NCBI GenBank assembly: GCA_027596035.1
Contig: JADGJA010000323.1
Location: 1-23,467 of the forward strand
DNA length: 23,467 bases
Direction: 5' to 3'
Source: Thoreauomyces humboldtii
Taxonomy: Eukaryota; Chytridiomycota; Chytridiomycetes; Spizellomycetales; Powellomycetaceae
Positions within the stretch are counted from its first letter, which is position 1; each line of letters opens with the position of its first letter. The translations under genes and the position numbers were made by a program. Shown here piece by piece: positions 20,060-23,467 of this stretch. Below the pieces are notes generated by a model that saw only the letters and a list, made by a program, of their open reading frames with translations, searched no databases and was not told where the DNA came from.

Positions 20060-21761
20060 TCAGCCAACCCTCCTTCCGAATTGGATCTTGGATTGTCGTG
20101 ACGCTCCAGGTTTGGGTAGGGGTGCCAATGAAAACGCGGACCCGGTCAGCTTCGCTCGCTTCGAGGGCGAGACCGTCTGTGCGCCACCCGCGCGCTTCCC
20201 GAGTACCGCGAACGGATTTCCTGCGACCTTGACCGATTTCTGCGCGACCTGTCCGACGTTCTCCTCTAAGCCAAGGCCAGGTGGATACGGTTCCCAGGTT
20301 CCCAGCGTCTCTGCCGAGCGGCGAGGAGGAGCAACGGCGGTCCTGACTACGGAAGCAGGAGGTGCGGCGATGGCTGCAGGACCGGATAGATCCCTGAACT
20401 GCCGTTCCATGTCCGACAGCTTCGCCTTCGTCATCCCGACTTGGGCCTGCGCAGCACCGAGGCGGACACGGAGGTTTCCGTTCTCGGCTTTCGTGTCGTC
20501 CAACTCTGTCTCGAGCTCGCGGATCCGCTTTTCGAGGGTGGCGTGAAGAAGGAGAGTGGACTTGCAGCGATTTTCTGCTTGATCTCGCTGTTAAGGATAC
20601 CTCAGGTTAGATTTGCGGACTTCAAAAGACATAGTCAGAAGGACCTGTCAGCTCTCACCTGTTTGACGGCCGCCGCAAGCTCGGTTACCTTTTGCAACTT
20701 CTGAGACTTCTGCTGAGTTGCAACGTCCCGCCAGTGTCTGGCATCTTCTTCGTGCTGCTCGCCTTTGCGATGGATGGACTCGAGAACGTCTCGACATTCA
20801 TCGACAGTCTCCAGACCGGCCAGGAGTCTGTTGACTTTTGCCGACCAATCGTTCGGCGTGGCATTCAAATGTGATCTTTTATCAAAGCGATCGATCAGAA
20901 TCTCCTGCACGACGATGCGGTTCCATAGTCTGATACTCACTGAGCTGTGATGACAGCCTTCTCCCTTTCCATCTCCGCTTTCTGCATGGCTTGCTCCAGA
21001 GTCGTCGCGTATTCTTGCATCTTGAGCTTCTGCGATGCTGCCTCCTTCTTGACCTCCGCGATGTGGGCGTCCGCGTCCCTCGTGACGTTCCTGACCGCTT
21101 TCTCCTTGCTCTTCACCAGCTCCCTATTTCGATCGCTGACGGCACGAAAGTCCTCCCTACACTTTTCGGCCGCTACGTTGGCATCCCTGAGCTCCGTCTC
21201 GGCCCTCGCGAGGGCTCTTCGATGTTCTCTCACAAGGATAGACATGTCACGGGTCTGGCTCGCGAGGGTAGCTCGCGTTGACGTGAGTAGGGATTCCAGA
21301 TGGGCTATCTCATCTGACGAAGAGGAGGAGGAGGAGGAGAAGGAGGAAGTGACGGGATTGTTCGTGGCATCCGAGCCATCGCCGGTCGATTGCGGCCCGG
21401 ACCGCGGACGTTTCTGGGCGGTTCCATACCCGGCGAGGAAGAGTTTCGCGGGTAGGAAGAACAGAGGTAGCTGCAGCTGCTCAGGAGACACTTTGAACTT
21501 TGCTCGGCAGTTTGGGCAGCGTCTCCCGACGTCACCGCGCAGGTAAAAGATCTTTCTTATGCTACGAAAGACCGTGCATGATCAATCTACGTCCTCCAGA
21601 GTCCGATGAGAAAGCAGATTGGCCTACCAAGACGTATGGAAAAAGTGTCCGCAGACGCGAAGTCCGCATACTGGCGAGGGAAATGACGAGTCGAGTTCCT
21701 CGTTGTTGGGCAGACTCCCTAGGGCATCGAGACAGATCGTGCATTCGGTGGGTATCTCCAT
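20060..21761 (-). CDS. TRAIP: RING-H2 / coiled-coil E3 ubiquitin ligase, TRAIP-like
   Basis: TRAIP is a nuclear E3 ligase that ubiquitylates the CMG helicase and other factors at stalled or converged replication forks. Exons in transcription order: 21761-21628, 21561-20941, 20875-20659, 20587-20060; 499 aa (human 469). Splicing is needed to complete the RING: Cys7, Cys10, Cys37, His39, His42, Cys45 (codon split by the 66-nt intron 1), Cys60, Cys63. CPNCRAKF...LQLPLFFLP matches TRAIP's CPQCR...LFFDL edge. A Ser-rich stretch (GAG/TCC repeats) precedes long heptad-like coiled coils (about 110-205 and 225-330). The tail is basic (SPSKRAKL), ending QSKIQFGRRVG. An in-frame stop precedes the ATG. 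Intron 2 (20876-20940) could instead end at 20828. No canonical PIP box is seen at the end. Another RING/coiled-coil E3 is possible. Confidence 0.75.
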
Positions 21762-22015
21762 GCCAGTTCCTCAGCAGTCATTTCCCACACTTCAAGAGGA
21801 CCGTCGGGAACGTTCGCTTCTAGTCGCCGACAGTAGTTGAAAGAAAGACGAATATGTGCAGCAGACAACAGCTTCAGACGAGGGAGAGCAGAGAGAGCCA
21901 GCGGTGACTTCTGTAAAGGTCCGTCCGCTCGAGTCGGACACAGCAACGTCACGTCGTCTTCCCCTCCTCTCACTTGCCCTGTCTTCAGCCGTCGGCTGCT
22001 CGGCCAGCAACCACA
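21762..22015. promoter_or_regulatory. Shared divergent promoter region, TRAIP-like / KXD1
   Basis: A 254-bp region lies between divergent ATGs. It contains a CT-rich tract just upstream of KXD1 (about 21960-21990), of the kind often seen near fungal start sites. No TATA box was seen. Confidence 0.45.
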
Positions 22016-22660
22016 ATGTCGACGCGCCGTGCATCAAAGCTCCCACCTCCACTGGATACGGCCCTCACTCGTTCACCATCTCTATCCGCCATCGAGGTGG
22101 ACACCTCATCCAAGCAGTTCACGCGAGCCCTGGCTTCCGTCGTGGACGCGACCGCCATGACGCACATTGTCACTTCCCAAGAACAGACGTACGTGGACAC
22201 GTGGACACTTCCACAGCAACATCATCGATTGACATCGCCGCATGCTACTCCGTACCGATCCCCGTACTCAGTATGACCGCTTCCGCTCTCTCTCTCTCGC
22301 TTGTTCCGTCGTGCACACAGAGTGGCTACCATGCGACAGAACTCCCACACCCTCGAACGCTTCAACGAAACGTCCGCCATACGATACACCCAATCGGTCG
22401 CTGTCCTGACCAATCACACCCACATGCTCAAGGACATGAAGGCGGATCTCGACATTGTGTTCCGACGGATAAGGTGCGTGGGTCGTCGGTATCCATCCGG
22501 TTGGAAGATCGGCAGAGCGACGGCCTTGGTTGACCTCGCCTACACCTTCGTTCTTGGTCACAGAGCCTTGAAGGCCAAGGTAGCAACGCAATATCCGAAG
22601 GAGTACGAAGGTGTGGCGAAGGCTCGCGCCATCGAGGAGGAAGAGCTCGACGTAGAGTGA
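22016..22660 (+). CDS. KXD1: KxDL motif-containing protein 1 (BORC / BLOC-1 subunit)
   Basis: KXD1 is a small helical subunit of the BORC and BLOC-1-related complexes that position lysosomes/endosomes. Three exons (22016-22188, 22321-22473, 22564-22660) give 140 aa. The second half carries the family signature: ERFNETSAIRYTQS, then LKDMKADLDIVFRRIR with a literal K-A-D-L at 98-101, then ALKAKVATQYPKEYE, matching the animal pattern KxDLDxIFRRIRxLKxKLxxxxP. The N-terminal 35 residues are Ser/Pro-rich. Intron 1 is 132 nt with a CT-rich tract; intron 2 (22474-22563, 90 nt) is frame-preserving and stop-free, so an unspliced reading also looks open. The acidic tail IEEEELDVE ends the protein. Confidence 0.9.
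22474..22563 (+). other. 90-nt frame-preserving intron in KXD1
   Basis: It begins GTGCGT and ends TCACAG, with no stop in frame. Splicing joins FRRIR directly to ALKAKVA, as in animal KXD1 proteins. Retention would insert 30 residues into a continuous helix. Confidence 0.85.
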
Positions 22661-22733
22661 ACAGGTAGGAGGATCACCGTTGAAACGACAGTTCGGATAT
22701 GGTCCGTGGGGCGGGCTTGGTTTTATAACACCC

Positions 22734-22815
22734 GCAACGATGGCCGAGCGGTCTAAGGCGCTGCGTTCAGGTCGCAGTATCTTCGGATGCGCGAGTTCAA
22801 ATCTCGCTCGTTGTA
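22734..22815 (+). tRNA. tRNA-Leu (anticodon CAG)
   Basis: An 82-nt cloverleaf. The acceptor stem GCAACGA pairs with TCGTTGT (one G-U), discriminator A at 22815. The D arm is GCC...GGC with the A-box-like GGCCGAGCGGTCTAAGG. The anticodon stem CTGCG/CGCAG encloses TTCAGGT, anticodon CAG, with no intron. A long variable arm with a TCTTCGGA hairpin is typical of class II leucine tRNA. The T arm is GCGAG-TTCAAAT-CTCGC (B box). It starts 73 nt after the KXD1 stop on the same strand. Confidence 0.97.
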
Positions 22816-22818
22816 CAA

Positions 22819-22826
22819 TTTTTTTT
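22819..22826 (+). terminator. RNA polymerase III terminator of tRNA-Leu
   Basis: A run of eight T residues begins 4 nt after the end of the tRNA, the standard Pol III termination signal. Confidence 0.9.
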
Positions 22827-23467
22827 GCGATTTTCTCTTTTTGCACGGCTTGAAGCTTTCCTCAAGGTCGAGGAAGATGTCTGTCCTGCCCGTTGTCCCG
22901 TGCATGTACGGCAACGAGACGCTTTTCGGTTCGGCTTTACGACTAGTTTTTGTGAGAGTGTTTTTTCGACACGGGGTCGGCAACGAACCGCCGCCCTGTG
23001 AGGCTTTCGCGCATCATAAAAACACCTGATGATTGCAGGCCAGCCTCGCCATTGCCTGCAGCCGCACTGCATGCGCAGCTCCATTCTCATTCTCATGAAT
23101 CTCCCCACTAATAGGTGCCATATACAGTAGACATGTACATATATTGAGTGTGTCGTGCCAGTGTCACACGCGACCATTTACGCGGGACACAAGGGGTGTG
23201 TGCTGGCGCACTCTTGGTCGATAAAAAGACGATGGGTCCTCGCATCCCCTCATGCTCTCCCTCCAGCACCCTTCCTCCTCCTTCGTGCTCCTGCAACACG
23301 TTCTCCAACACCTGTCGTGCCTCATCTCACTCCTGCTTCTGCTCCTCTCGCTCCTCCTCCTCTTGCCCTTGCACCACCACCTCCACCACCACCCTTCACC
23401 TCTACTTCCACCACCACCACCACCACCACTCTCGTATAAACCTCTCCGCGCCAACGAGACTAGCGCT
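22827..23467. other. Distal flank without a supported gene
   Basis: This 641-bp stretch holds short ORFs without recognisable products. From about 23250 it is strongly pyrimidine-rich on the plus strand (CTCCTC, CTTCCTCC), followed by CCA repeats and a TATAAA at 23435-23440. This looks like the promoter or 5' UTR of a plus-strand gene starting beyond the window; that is inference. Confidence 0.4.
23408..23429 (+). repeat. (CCA)7 microsatellite
   Basis: About seven perfect CCA units lie within a longer CCA/CTCC-rich tract (about 23370-23430). The minus-strand reading (poly-Gly/Trp) is low complexity, not protein-like. Confidence 0.85.

Noticed and set aside
20088..21546. Plus-strand ORFs 20088-20546 and 20947-21546 opposite the TRAIP-like gene
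   Set aside because: They are antisense to a RING/coiled-coil gene whose exons, phases and zinc ligands are coherent; the translations look like reversed coiled-coil sequence.
22787..23029. Plus ORF overlapping the tRNA-Leu
   Set aside because: It begins inside the tRNA and crosses the Pol III terminator; no domain is visible.
23164..23454. Minus ORF rich in Gly, Trp and Arg at the window end
   Set aside because: It arises from CCA/CTCC low-complexity DNA read backwards.

Overview
The window is eukaryotic nuclear DNA from a compact, intron-rich genome. I reconstructed ten protein-coding genes and one tRNA gene; all splice junctions were read by eye from GT..AG ends, phase and family conservation, giving about 56 introns, mostly 45-130 nt. 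Two genes, IFT70 (intraflagellar transport) and CFAP161 (axoneme-associated), belong to families found only in organisms that build cilia or flagella. The rest (MSH3, yeast-like GCN5, PIC2-like phosphate carrier, NDUFS8) suit an opisthokont. Small introns, short intergenic gaps and about 2.3 kb per gene suggest a zoosporic, chytrid-like fungus. That assignment is inference; another flagellated protist is not excluded.

Layout. MSH3 (+) 29-4495; guanylate kinase (+) 4921-5888; IFT70 (-) 5947-8770; WDR27-like (+) 9009-12237; NDUFS8 (-) 12356-13257; GCN5 (+) 14038-16415; phosphate carrier (-) 16719-18100; CFAP161 (+) 18328-19626; TRAIP-like RING E3 (-) 20060-21761; KXD1 (+) 22016-22660; tRNA-Leu(CAG) (+) 22734-22815. 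From the guanylate kinase onward the strand flips at every gene. This makes four head-to-head gene pairs sharing 227-780 bp and four tail-to-tail pairs separated by 58-433 bp.

Functional groups. Genome maintenance and chromatin: MSH3 (mismatch repair), TRAIP-like E3 (replication stress), GCN5 (histone acetylation). Mitochondrion: NDUFS8 (complex I), phosphate carrier, and a guanylate kinase with an unusual N-terminal presequence and membrane segment. Flagellum: IFT70 and CFAP161, with WDR27 sharing a promoter region with IFT70. Trafficking: KXD1 (BORC/BLOC-1). There is no operon-like or cluster logic beyond shared promoters.

Best leads: a 4-nt micro-exon in the phosphate carrier that is needed to complete its first carrier signature; a stop-free, frame-preserving intron in the acetyl-CoA loop of GCN5; a membrane-anchored, probably mitochondrial guanylate kinase; and the IFT70/WDR27 head-to-head pair. 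I saw no transposon, CRISPR array, virus or toxin gene.
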